From assembly GCF_001907195.1 (NCBI RefSeq), contig NZ_LVWA01000004.1, positions 186,001 through 250,000 of the forward strand: a stretch of 64,000 bases of DNA, read 5' to 3'. Numbering within the stretch: position 1 is the first letter of the stretch; the number at the start of each line of letters is the position of its first letter. Source of the stretch: Pontibacter flavimaris. Lineage in GTDB: Bacteria > Bacteroidota > Bacteroidia > Cytophagales > Hymenobacteraceae. The notes beneath the pieces are model-generated. The model saw only the letters and a program-made list of their open reading frames with translations. It did not search any database and had not been told where the DNA came from. The position numbers and the translations under genes are program-made. This document shows positions 1-7,315 of the stretch, piece by piece.

Positions 1-181
1 AACCTGACTTAATTGTATACTTTTCAATTTCAGGCTCATCATAGTAAATGTGATAAGAAACGGTGGTAAGGTTGGCTCCTATGTAAAGCCCGCTTTTATT
101 AGAAACTCCCTCTGAAAGGCCTCGGGCCACTGCAACTATAGAGCCAAATACGAAATATAAAAATACTATATACGCTTTCAT
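1..181 (-). CDS. Exported protein, N-terminal fragment (cut by window edge)
   Basis: An open frame starts with ATG at 181 and runs off the left edge, giving about 60 residues. It begins MKAYIVFLYFVFGSIVAVA, which reads as a signal peptide, followed by a mature start containing GLYIGANLTTVSYH. Alternating small and aromatic residues of this kind are typical of Bacteroidota outer-membrane beta-barrels. The next gene on the same strand (218-898) is a barrel-type protein, so this may be a related envelope protein. The fragment is too short to assign a family. No stop or terminator is visible because the gene is truncated by the window. Confidence 0.55.
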   Translation of the reverse strand, partial: MKAYIVFLYFVFGSIVAVARGLSEGVSNKSGLYIGANLTTVSYHIYYDEPEIEKYTIKSG

Positions 182-217
182 GATGAGTTAAAAATTGGGC
201 TTTGGTTGCTGCTGTTT

Positions 218-898
218 TTACTTCTCCCGCCTCAGGCTAAGGTTGTAGTTGAGGCCTATGCCCGCTGATTTCCCTTCATAAAGACTGCTTGAGCGCGGTT
301 CGAAGAAAAAGTTCTTGTAGAACAGGATGCCATCAGCATAAAGATCTATCCGCTTGCTGAGCCTGTAGTTAAGTGTTAAGCCTGCCGTGGCAACCAAATC
401 AAACGTATAGAATTTCTCATCATACAAAACCACTACATCCTCATCATAGGTTTCTGTGGCTCTTGTTTTCATGTGCCCAAATACAGGAGCAAGCGAGGCG
501 TTGGCATATACTTGCAGCCTCTTGTAGGGGTTAAAAGGTGTCCATTTCAAGGTTAAGGGAGTAACTACTCCCCGGATGCGTTGATATTTATAGAACTTTC
601 CTAATACACCATCTCGTAGAGAACCTGTCCCGTGCCCGTTTATTTCATCAGCTCCATAGCCCACCCCCATTTGTACAGCTGTTCTTTTGTTTAGCCTATA
701 CCCAAAATGAGCATTTACAATCGGCATGATAGCACTAAAGGACTCATGCTTCAACTCCCCCATGATCGGGTAGGGCGTGTTGCTTACCCCTATCCCGACA
801 AAGAATTTATTTTCTGTAGAATCTGGGTTAGAAGTTTGCTGCGCCACAACAGCGAACGGGGAAAGCAGCAGCAAAAGGGCAAGTAAGTTTGTTTTCAT
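218..898 (-). CDS. Putative outer-membrane beta-barrel protein
   Basis: Encodes 226 residues from the ATG at 898. That start is preferred over the longer frame reaching 943 because it begins with a clean signal peptide (MKTNLLALLLLLSPFAVVAQ) ending in an Ala-Gln cleavage site. The mature part has the alternating hydrophobic/polar pattern of a barrel, for example FFVGIGVSNTPYP, RLQVYANASLAPVFG and the C-terminal SAGIGLNYNLSLRREK. No enzymatic motif is visible. It likely sits in the outer membrane as a small porin-like or structural protein. The gene is visibly more AT-rich than its neighbours. The function is unknown, and only the barrel topology is supported. Confidence 0.7.
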   Translation of the reverse strand: MKTNLLALLLLLSPFAVVAQQTSNPDSTENKFFVGIGVSNTPYPIMGELKHESFSAIMPIVNAHFGYRLNKRTAVQMGVGYGADEINGHGTGSLRDGVLGKFYKYQRIRGVVTPLTLKWTPFNPYKRLQVYANASLAPVFGHMKTRATETYDEDVVVLYDEKFYTFDLVATAGLTLNYRLSKRIDLYADGILFYKNFFFEPRSSSLYEGKSAGIGLNYNLSLRREK

Positions 899-1110
899 TT
901 GAGCTATGGTAATAGGAACATTATGCTTAATACTTATAAACATATCTATATTAAATTATAAAAACAAGGTGATTTTACTTCCTTTTGTCACATTGATTTT
1001 AGTCGGTTTTCCATCCTGCTATACTTAAAAAATGCCACTATAGCCTCAAAAGCTGCTTTTGCAATGGCATTTCCCCAGCTATTTGTCACATCAGCCCCGG
1101 AAAAAAAGAA

Positions 1111-1137
1111 GCGCCACAGGTGCTGTACCTGTGGCGC
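1111..1137 (-). terminator. Rho-independent terminator of purM
   Basis: A perfect 11-bp stem (GCGCCACAGGT / ACCTGTGGCGC) has a 5-base loop and is followed on the minus strand by TTCTTTTTTT. It lies 26 bases beyond the purM stop. Confidence 0.88.
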
Positions 1138-1162
1138 TTGCAAAGTATAAGTCAAGTATAAA

Positions 1163-2332
1163 TTACCCTTCGTAGTAGAACTCGCCGTACTTGCTCCGGA
1201 TGGTGAGCTCGTTGGTTTTGCTCTTCTCCACGCGGCCGATGATCTGGGCTTCCACGCCAAAGCTTTTCGAAATGGCAATCAGGTCCTGGGCATGCTCCTC
1301 TGCCAGGTAAATCTCCAGGCGGTGGCCCATGTTGAAGACCTTGTACATCTCCTTCCAATCGGTATGGCTCTGCTCCTGAATGATGCGGAACAGTGGCGGC
1401 ACCGGCAGCAGGTTGTCTTTTATAATGTGTACTTTCTCAGTGAAGTGTAGCACCTTGGTCTGGGCGCCACCGGAGCAGTGCACCATGCCGTGTATGTGCG
1501 GGCGGTGTGCTTTTAGTATCTCCATCACAATGGGCGCATACGTACGCGTTGGCGAGAGCACCAGTTTGCCTATCTCCATACCTGTCTCCTTGTCTACATC
1601 CGTCAGGCGCTTGTTGCCGGAATATACCAGGTCAGCGGGAAGTTCGGGGTCGTAGCTCTCGGGGTAAGAGGCGGCCAGGTACTTATGGAACACGTCGTGG
1701 CGGGCTGAGGTGAGGCCGTTGCTCCCCATGCCGCCGTTATACTCGGTCTCGTAGGTAGCCTGCCCGTAAGAGGCAAAGCCCACGATCACGTCGCCGGGCT
1801 GTATAGTGTGGTTCGAGATCACCTCGTCGCGACGCATGCGGGCCGTTACGGTGCTGTCCACGATGATGGTGCGCACCAGGTCACCCACGTCGGCTGTCTC
1901 GCCGCCGGTGCTGTAAATGCCCACACCGTTGTCGCGCAGCATCTGCAGCACTTCCTCGGTGCCGTTTATGATGGCCGCAATTACCTCGCCCGGTACCAGG
2001 TTCTTGTTCCGGCCGATGGTGGAGGAGAGCAGGATCTTATCGGTGGCGCCCACGCAAAGCAAATCGTCGGTGTTCATCACTACGGCATCCTGGGCAATGC
2101 CCTTCCACACGCTCAGGTCGCCGGTCTCTTTCCAGTACATATAAGCCAGCGCGGACTTGGTGCCGGCCCCGTCGGCGTGCATAATAGCGCAGTAGTCCTC
2201 GTCTCCCGTCAGCACGTCGGGGATAATCTTGCAGAAAGCTTTCGGGAAAAGTCCTTTATCGATGTTCTTGATGGCGTTGTGCACATCCTCCTTAGAGGCG
2301 GATACGCCGCGACGCAAATATCTGTTTTCCAT
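1163..2332 (-). CDS. purM: Phosphoribosylformylglycinamidine cyclo-ligase (AIR synthase)
   Basis: Converts formylglycinamidine ribonucleotide plus ATP to aminoimidazole ribonucleotide, step five of de novo purine synthesis, in the cytoplasm. The 389-residue protein has the PurM/PurL ATP-binding fold. The N-terminal half carries HADGAGTKSALAY, NTDDLLCVGATD and STGGETADVGDLVRT, which match the phosphate and nucleotide loops of AIR synthases. The C-terminal half has HCSGGAQTKVLHF and FNMGHRLEIYL. It is some 40 residues longer than the Escherichia coli enzyme, as expected for the Bacteroidota form. It is a single-gene unit with a TAAATTTG -7 box just upstream of the ATG (2353-2360) and a strong terminator downstream. 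Some databases call this form only AIR-synthase related. Confidence 0.92.
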   Translation of the reverse strand: MENRYLRRGVSASKEDVHNAIKNIDKGLFPKAFCKIIPDVLTGDEDYCAIMHADGAGTKSALAYMYWKETGDLSVWKGIAQDAVVMNTDDLLCVGATDKILLSSTIGRNKNLVPGEVIAAIINGTEEVLQMLRDNGVGIYSTGGETADVGDLVRTIIVDSTVTARMRRDEVISNHTIQPGDVIVGFASYGQATYETEYNGGMGSNGLTSARHDVFHKYLAASYPESYDPELPADLVYSGNKRLTDVDKETGMEIGKLVLSPTRTYAPIVMEILKAHRPHIHGMVHCSGGAQTKVLHFTEKVHIIKDNLLPVPPLFRIIQEQSHTDWKEMYKVFNMGHRLEIYLAEEHAQDLIAISKSFGVEAQIIGRVEKSKTNELTIRSKYGEFYYEG

Positions 2333-2352
2333 AGTTCAGGATGATTTGCCTA

Positions 2353-2360
2353 CAAATTTA
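2353..2360 (-). promoter_or_regulatory. Bacteroidota-type -7 box for purM
   Basis: Read on the minus strand, TAAATTTG matches TAnnTTTG and lies 20 bases before the purM ATG. No convincing -33 TTTG is seen. Confidence 0.45.
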
Positions 2361-2482
2361 ACAAAGGGAACGGCATTCGCGACAGCAGTGGCCATTTTTA
2401 TACTTTAAAAGATACGGGTTGCAACGGTTGCGTAACGGCAGGGGTCAATAATATAGAAGTATCACCATAAAGCACTATACCT

Positions 2483-3040
2483 ATGAAAACCAAACTGCTG
2501 CTCCCGCTGCTGGGTGCCCTCTCCTGCCTTGCTGCGCCTGCGCTGGCCCAAACCGATGACACTCCCTCCTCCAGACCCGGTGCGGTGGCGCCCTACAGAA
2601 CCTCCCTCGGTTTCCGCACCACCTGGGGTGGGCCGTCGGGCGTTAACACCGAACTCCGCCTGAAACATTTTATACGGCCGCAGTCGGCGCTGGAGCTGCA
2701 GGTGGGACAATGGCATTACCAAGGCGCCTACCAAGCTTCGCTGCACTACCTGTGGCAGCCGCAGCTGCTCACCTCCAGCCGCCTGCGGCCTTACGCCGGC
2801 CTGGGCATCGGCGCTGTGGGCGGCACCCGCGACCGGTTTAACGAAAAGCAGGACATGGAAGTCGGCGCGGTGCTGCTGGGCTCTGTGGGCATAGAGTATA
2901 CGTTCCCGAGGCTGCCGCTGGCCATCTCTTTAGATTACCGCTTTACTGCCATCGGCCTCAACACCAACAACTTCGAATACTTTGGCCACTCCCGCATGAA
3001 TACGCTGGGGGTTGGGTTGAAGTATACTTTTGGAAGGTGA
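2483..3040 (+). CDS. Small outer-membrane beta-barrel protein
   Basis: A 185-residue protein with signal peptide MKTKLLLPLLGALSCLAAPALAQ split here as MKTKLLLPLLGALSC plus LAAPALAQ. The mature region is made of barrel-like strands (SLGFRTTWGG, ALELQVGQWHYQG, LRPYAGLGIGAVGG, LAISLDYRFTAIGL) and ends in VGLKYTFGR, with an aromatic residue near the C-terminus as in the beta-barrel assembly signal. It is a stand-alone gene divergent from purM. No catalytic motif is seen. It resembles the many small OmpW/OmpA-N-like barrels of Bacteroidota, and its specific role is unknown. Downstream lies a 0.8-kb repeat mosaic. Confidence 0.75.
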   Translation: MKTKLLLPLLGALSCLAAPALAQTDDTPSSRPGAVAPYRTSLGFRTTWGGPSGVNTELRLKHFIRPQSALELQVGQWHYQGAYQASLHYLWQPQLLTSSRLRPYAGLGIGAVGGTRDRFNEKQDMEVGAVLLGSVGIEYTFPRLPLAISLDYRFTAIGLNTNNFEYFGHSRMNTLGVGLKYTFGR

Positions 3041-3242
3041 TTTACCCCACCCCAGCCCTCCCCTTTTATCGAGGGCCCCTACCCCCAGAACAGGGGAGGG
3101 AGTTTTTGCAGTGCTGGGTCCAACCACCCCTTGCCCCTCAGAGCTGCGCTCGCTACCTTCGAACTCTCGTTCTCGGTAGTCCAAGGAGGGGAATGTGGAA
3201 TTGCTTTGGCTGAAGTATAAGTCTTATAGCTGCTGGTATTGC

Positions 3243-3266
3243 GCGGACAGGCCGCGACCTGTCCGC
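3243..3266. repeat. GCGGACAGG palindrome
   Basis: A near-perfect palindrome (GCGGACAGG CCGCGA CCTGTCCGC), followed by AAGTATAAA after a few bases. Related palindromes lie at 23703-23723 and 53811-53829. Confidence 0.75.
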
Positions 3267-3327
3267 ACAAGTATAAACCCACCCCTACCCCTCCAAGGAG
3301 GGGAATTCTGTACTTGCTATACTTCAC

Positions 3328-3399
3328 CTGTCATCTCGAGCAGGGCGAGAGATCTATCGGGAGTTCTAGAGAGATCTCTCCCAAAGGTCGAGATGACAG
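3328..3399. repeat. REP-like inverted repeat
   Basis: The ends CTGTCATCTCGA and TCGAGATGACAG are perfectly complementary over 12 bases. Inside them GAGAGATCT and AGATCTCTC form a second arm, so the 72 bases can fold into a long hairpin. The pattern is like the GTCATC...GATGAC palindromes dispersed in many Bacteroidota genomes. Shorter decayed relatives are visible near 29035 and 33115. Confidence 0.7.
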
Positions 3400-3408
3400 C
3401 AAGGCAGT

Positions 3409-3622
3409 GGCTATCGAACTGATACCCAGCCTTTGGGTTGAGCGCCTATGCGAGTTTTTCCGGTACCGAACGGAGTGAGGTATTGCGACGCAGGAGCAAA
3501 GGAAAAGCTCCCAGCGCGATGCCCGAAGGTGAGCCCTCTCGGGCTTGAGAGCACCAAAGCTGGAAATGAAACTATAGGTAAGTAAGGCTGGAGGATCAGC
3601 GGTGTTTTGAAAGTATAGCTTG
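3409..3622 (+). repeat. Dispersed 215-bp structured repeat, copy 1
   Basis: Starts at GGCTATCGAA, passes the invariant core CAGCGCGATGCC and ends at GAAAGTATAGCTTG. It contains the local hairpins GGAGC...GCTCC and AGCCC TCTC GGGCT. It is recognisably the same element as 22099-22312, 23788-24043, 47957-48170 and 53937-54141. Confidence 0.8.
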
Positions 3623-3657
3623 ATTGAGGTTGAAGAAAGCAGCGGCTAAAGGACAAA

Positions 3658-3704
3658 GGCACAAGCGGACGCTCCGAAATGCTCCGGGACTTTCAGCTTG
3701 CGCC
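3658..3704 (+). repeat. 47-nt double stem-loop repeat
   Basis: Outer arms GGCACAAGC and GCTTGCGCC pair with one mismatch and enclose an inner CCG...CGG hairpin around CGAAATGCTCCGGG. Nearly identical copies lie at 24080-24126 and 33494-33540. A short form without the inner part lies at 47866-47887. Confidence 0.8.
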
Positions 3705-3836
3705 AGGGGAAGTATAAAAGTATAACCCAAGTATAAATGCTCACCTCCTCATCCTATAAACCCTGATCCAGACAAATGCAAAGAGCCGCAGAAGTATAAA
3801 ACTCCTGCGGCTCTCGCTATTGTAGCGCTACACTGA

Positions 3837-5786
3837 TTACTCCTGTATACGTACCACCTTGAATTCGGTGCGGCGGTTGCGCTGATGTTGCTCTTCGGTT
3901 TTAGCGTTTTTCACTACCGGGCGGCTCTCGCCGTAGCCTTTGGCCGTGATGCGCGAGCGGTCTATGCCTTTCGAGATGATGTACTCCACAGCAGACTCGG
4001 CACGGCGCTGCGACAGGTCCTCGTTGTAAACATCGGAGCCACGGGCGTCGGTGTGGGAGCTAAGCTCTATCGAGATGGCCGGGTTATCCAGCAGGATCTG
4101 CACCAGTTTGTCCAGTTCCACGGCTGCGTCGGGGCGGATGTTGGCTTTGTCGAAGTCGTAGAAGATGTTCTCCAGCACGATGGCTTTCTCTTTCACGATC
4201 TCGTTGAGCACCAGTGTGGCCGTTAGCCGAACCTCGTTCATCGGGTCCTTCAGCTCACTCTGCGCCGGCATTTTCCCGACGGTGGTCACGCGCTGGCGGG
4301 CGGTAAAGAAGTTCGGCTTCTCAGCCACCAAAGAGTACGTGGCAGCGGAGTCGAGTGGGAAGGAAAACTTGCCTTCGGCATCGGTGCTGGCCATGGCCAC
4401 CTGCTTGCCTGCCTCATCCTGCAGCGTTACGGTGTTGTTGGGTACGGCCGTGCGTTGTTTGGCGCCTTCGCGCTGCTGGTACAGGGTGCCATCCACAAAG
4501 AATTTCACCAGCTTACGGTCGCTGCGCACGAAGCGGTACAGGTCGTCACCGCCCTTGCCCCCCTCGCGGTTAGACGAGAAGAAGCCAGCCTGCTCGTTCA
4601 CGAAGTACATCCCAAAGTCATCGCCCGGCGAGTTTACCGGCTTACCCAAATTAACAGGCTTTCCGTTCTCGATGCGGAACAGGTCGAGGTTACCCAGCCC
4701 CGGCAACCCGTCAGAAGCGATGTATACCGTGCCGTCTGGCCCTACCGAAACAAAGCTCTCGTTACCGGCTGTGTTAATGTCCGGGCCTAGGTTCTCTGGA
4801 GCGGTAAAGCGGCCGTTGTCATCTAAAGTTGATCTGTAAATATCGGTGCCTCCTAAGCCTCCTTTGCGGCTGGAAGAAAAGTATAGCGTCTTGCCATCTG
4901 GCGTGAAAGCGGGTGAGGAATCCCAGGCCTCGGGATCGTTTATACTTAGCAGCTTCGCCTCGGTCCAGCCATTGGCGCGGCGGTTCGACACGAACAGATC
5001 CACGTTGCTGCGGCCTTTCTTGGTGCCCTCGTTGCCACGGGCAAACACCATAGTGGCGCCGTCGTTGGCAAAGGTGGCAAAAGCCTCGTGCAGCTCTTCG
5101 TTGTTGATGCCTTCATACTTGTGCACGGCCCCTCCCATCTCAGCGGCGGAGTCGGTCAGGGTGGTGGTGAAGATATCCAGGAAGCCCTCGCCGTTGCCCA
5201 GGTACTCTTTGCCGGGGCCGCGTGTGGAGGAGAAGATCAGCTCGTTGCCCTGCACGTAGGGGCCAAATTCAGAGCCCTCGGTGTTCAGCGCCTCCAGGTT
5301 CTGCACCTTGAAGCGTTCGCCCAGGCCCATGATCTCGTTCAGCTGCTGCAGGTTCTCCAGTTCGCGCACCGCCATAGAACGCAACTGCGGGCTGGTGGCT
5401 ACCTGCACATACTCGCCCATGCGGCGCAGGGCCTCCTCATACTTGCCATTTGCCTTCAGGGCCAGCGGGTAGTAGAAGTAGGCGTCCTCTTTGCGGTAGT
5501 TGGCATCCAGCGCGGCTTTATAGTAGGGCTCTGCGGCGGCCAGGCGGTTAGAGCGGCGGTAGGCCTCGGCAATCTTATAGTTTACCTCGCCGGCATTAGC
5601 GGCACTGCCCAACGCCTGCTTGTAAAACTCTATGGCACGTTCATATTCTTCCTGCCCAAAGCGTTTGTCGCCCTTGCTCAGGTACTGGCCGGCGCCGCAA
5701 CCGCTGAGCAGCAGCAGGAACAGCACGATAAAACCGGTTTGTTGCAGTCGTTTCGCCAGAGGCATTCGTGGAGACATGTGGTGCAT
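3837..5786 (-). CDS. OmpA-family lipoprotein with TPR, PD40 propeller and regulatory domain
   Basis: About 649 residues from the ATG at 5786; the longer frame begins with TTG, and in-frame ATGs at 5777 and 5765 are alternatives. A lipoprotein signal with LLLLSGCG anchors it to the outer membrane. TPRs follow (about residues 35-170, GDKRFGQEEYERAIEFYKQA). PD40/WD40-like blades come next (FTPDGKTLYFSSSRKGG, VGPDGTVYIASDG, SSNREGGKGGDDLY), then a carboxypeptidase-regulatory-like domain. The C-terminal OmpA domain (FYDFDKANIRPDAAVELDKL, SSHTDARGSDVYN) binds peptidoglycan. This domain order is that of PorE-type proteins of the type IX secretion system, but Bacteroidota carry several paralogues and no other T9SS gene is nearby, so the role is inferred only. 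Confidence 0.85.
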   Translation of the reverse strand: MHHMSPRMPLAKRLQQTGFIVLFLLLLSGCGAGQYLSKGDKRFGQEEYERAIEFYKQALGSAANAGEVNYKIAEAYRRSNRLAAAEPYYKAALDANYRKEDAYFYYPLALKANGKYEEALRRMGEYVQVATSPQLRSMAVRELENLQQLNEIMGLGERFKVQNLEALNTEGSEFGPYVQGNELIFSSTRGPGKEYLGNGEGFLDIFTTTLTDSAAEMGGAVHKYEGINNEELHEAFATFANDGATMVFARGNEGTKKGRSNVDLFVSNRRANGWTEAKLLSINDPEAWDSSPAFTPDGKTLYFSSSRKGGLGGTDIYRSTLDDNGRFTAPENLGPDINTAGNESFVSVGPDGTVYIASDGLPGLGNLDLFRIENGKPVNLGKPVNSPGDDFGMYFVNEQAGFFSSNREGGKGGDDLYRFVRSDRKLVKFFVDGTLYQQREGAKQRTAVPNNTVTLQDEAGKQVAMASTDAEGKFSFPLDSAATYSLVAEKPNFFTARQRVTTVGKMPAQSELKDPMNEVRLTATLVLNEIVKEKAIVLENIFYDFDKANIRPDAAVELDKLVQILLDNPAISIELSSHTDARGSDVYNEDLSQRRAESAVEYIISKGIDRSRITAKGYGESRPVVKNAKTEEQHQRNRRTEFKVVRIQE

Positions 5787-5813
5787 GAACAAGTAGGATT
5801 AAGGTTAGCCGGA

Positions 5814-6296
5814 TCAGAAATAGCGGGAGAGCCAGCTGTTGCCTGCCGGCCGTGGCCATGCCTGCTGCAGCTCCCCGTAATTGGTTATAAGCGTATCAAA
5901 GTATAACGTATTCCTGTTGATGTCTCCGGTCTCCACTTTGGCTTTCAGCTCCGGCACGCTTACCAGTTCCACCTCCCCCTCGTTCAGGAAAGCCAGCTGC
6001 GTGCGGTCCAGAAACGACACGCCCAACTGCTGTTCCAGCTCCCGCACAAACCTTACAGAGGCATCGATGGAGCAGCCGCTGGAAGCCGTCGCCTCCTCGT
6101 TGTTGGCCAGCACCAGAAAACGCCCGTGCAGCAGCGCCGCCGAGGACTGAAGCCCTTTCCCGTGGCTGCTCCACTCTGTGGCGAAGCGCTCCATAGTGCG
6201 CTCTATTTCAGCCTGCTCCGCCTCCGTCAGGGGTCTGCTGGCCTGGTAAATCCAAACGCGCGACTGCGGGGGCAATTGATCAAACGGAATATACAT
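5814..6296 (-). CDS. Conserved hypothetical protein
   Basis: A 160-residue soluble protein beginning MYIPFDQLPPQSRVWIYQAS. It has no signal peptide or membrane segment. The N-terminal phrase is typical of a Bacteroidota-specific family that automatic pipelines have sometimes labelled ABC transporter ATPase, but no Walker motif is present, so that label is not supported. A single Cys (SSGCSIDAS) is visible near the middle. It lies between the OmpA lipoprotein and the iron-sulfur protein genes, all on the minus strand. In other genomes it often follows the two Fe-S genes, but no function follows from this. Confidence 0.75.
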   Translation of the reverse strand: MYIPFDQLPPQSRVWIYQASRPLTEAEQAEIERTMERFATEWSSHGKGLQSSAALLHGRFLVLANNEEATASSGCSIDASVRFVRELEQQLGVSFLDRTQLAFLNEGEVELVSVPELKAKVETGDINRNTLYFDTLITNYGELQQAWPRPAGNSWLSRYF

Positions 6297-6396
6297 AGTT
6301 AATGGTTGGATTGTTGATTGTTAGTTGTTGACTGTTGCTCGTTAACCGCCCTATGAAGTATAAACCCCAGAGCAATTAACAACCAGGGATCAGCAT

Positions 6397-7215
6397 TTAT
6401 TTAGAAAGCCCTTCGGCCTGGGCGATGAGCTCGGCGATATCGAACACTTTTACGTTTTGCTCCTGTTCCTTGTTCTTCACGCCATCGTTCATCATCACCA
6501 TACAAAACGGGCAGGCGGTGGCTATTACACCTTCGCCATCTCCTAAAGTAGCCAGCGCCTCTTCGGTTCTTTCAATGTTGATCTCTTTACGGCCTGGCTC
6601 TGCCTCCTTAAACATCTGGGCACCACCGGCACCACAGCATAAACCATTTGCGCGGCTGCGCTTCATCTCCACCAGGTCGGCATCCAGAGCAGCCAGCACA
6701 TCGCGCGGCGCCTCGTAAATGTCGTTGGCTCTGCCTAAATAGCAGGAATCATGATACGTGATGCGCTTGCCTTTAAATGCCTCGCCGCCCTGCACATGTA
6801 CTTTACCCTCGTTAATTAACTGCTGCAGGAACGTGGAGTGGTGAATCACCTCGTAGTTGCCGCCCAGGTCGGGGTACTCGTTCTTGATGGTGTTGAAGCA
6901 ATGCGGGCAGGCCGTCACGATCTTCTTCACATTGTAGGCGTTTAGCACCTCTATGTTGGTGAGCGCCTGCATCTGGAACAAAAACTCGTTCCCGGCACGC
7001 TTGGCCGGGTCGCCGGTACAGCTTTCCTCGGTGCCCAGCACCGCATACTTTACGCCCACGTGCTCCAGAATCTGTACAAAGGCACGGGTAACCCTTTTAT
7101 AACGGTCGTCGAAGGCGCCGGCGCATCCCACCCAAAACAGGATCTCGGGCTCCTCACCATTGGCAGCCAGCTGGGCCATGGTCGGCACTTTTATCAATCT
7201 TTTATTTTCTTCCAT
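6397..7215 (-). CDS. CCG-domain iron-sulfur oxidoreductase subunit (HdrB/GlpC-like)
   Basis: A 272-residue cytoplasmic protein with the twin cysteine-rich layout of CCG (DUF224) proteins. The first set has WVGCAGAFDD, EESCTGDPAKRAG and TACPHCFNT. The second has YHDSCYLGR, GLCCGAGGAQMFKE and TACPFCMVMM. The first motif has SCTG in place of the usual CCG. Such domains hold unusual [4Fe-4S] clusters and pass electrons to quinone or disulfide acceptors. The gene follows the membrane Fe-S gene at 7316-8689 by 100 bases on the same strand, so the two probably form one enzyme. They may accept electrons from electron-transfer flavoprotein; this is inference. Confidence 0.85.
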   Translation of the reverse strand: MEENKRLIKVPTMAQLAANGEEPEILFWVGCAGAFDDRYKRVTRAFVQILEHVGVKYAVLGTEESCTGDPAKRAGNEFLFQMQALTNIEVLNAYNVKKIVTACPHCFNTIKNEYPDLGGNYEVIHHSTFLQQLINEGKVHVQGGEAFKGKRITYHDSCYLGRANDIYEAPRDVLAALDADLVEMKRSRANGLCCGAGGAQMFKEAEPGRKEINIERTEEALATLGDGEGVIATACPFCMVMMNDGVKNKEQEQNVKVFDIAELIAQAEGLSK

Positions 7216-7315
7216 CTGAGTATTTGATTGTTGGTTGTTGATTGATAATTGTTATTCTCTCACAATCTCTCGTCAACGCGCAACTATAAAGCAATTAACA
7301 ATAAGCAATTAACAA

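Larger units (their letters stand above)
3041..3836. repeat. Intergenic mosaic of palindromic repeats
   Basis: No credible gene lies here. The stretch is built from modules that recur elsewhere in the window. These are C-rich/G-rich runs of the type CCACCCCTACCCCTCC with AAGGAGGGGA (around 3050, 3130, 3290), a GGACAGG-centred palindrome (3243-3266), and a long inverted repeat (3328-3399). A copy of the roughly 215-bp repeat (3409-3622) and a 47-nt stem-loop (3658-3704) follow. The word AAGTATA separates many of the modules. Short ORFs in it are by-products of the repeats. Confidence 0.85.

Noticed and set aside
988-1278. A 96-residue minus-strand frame after purM
   Set aside because: It reads through the purM terminator hairpin and overlaps purM in another frame.
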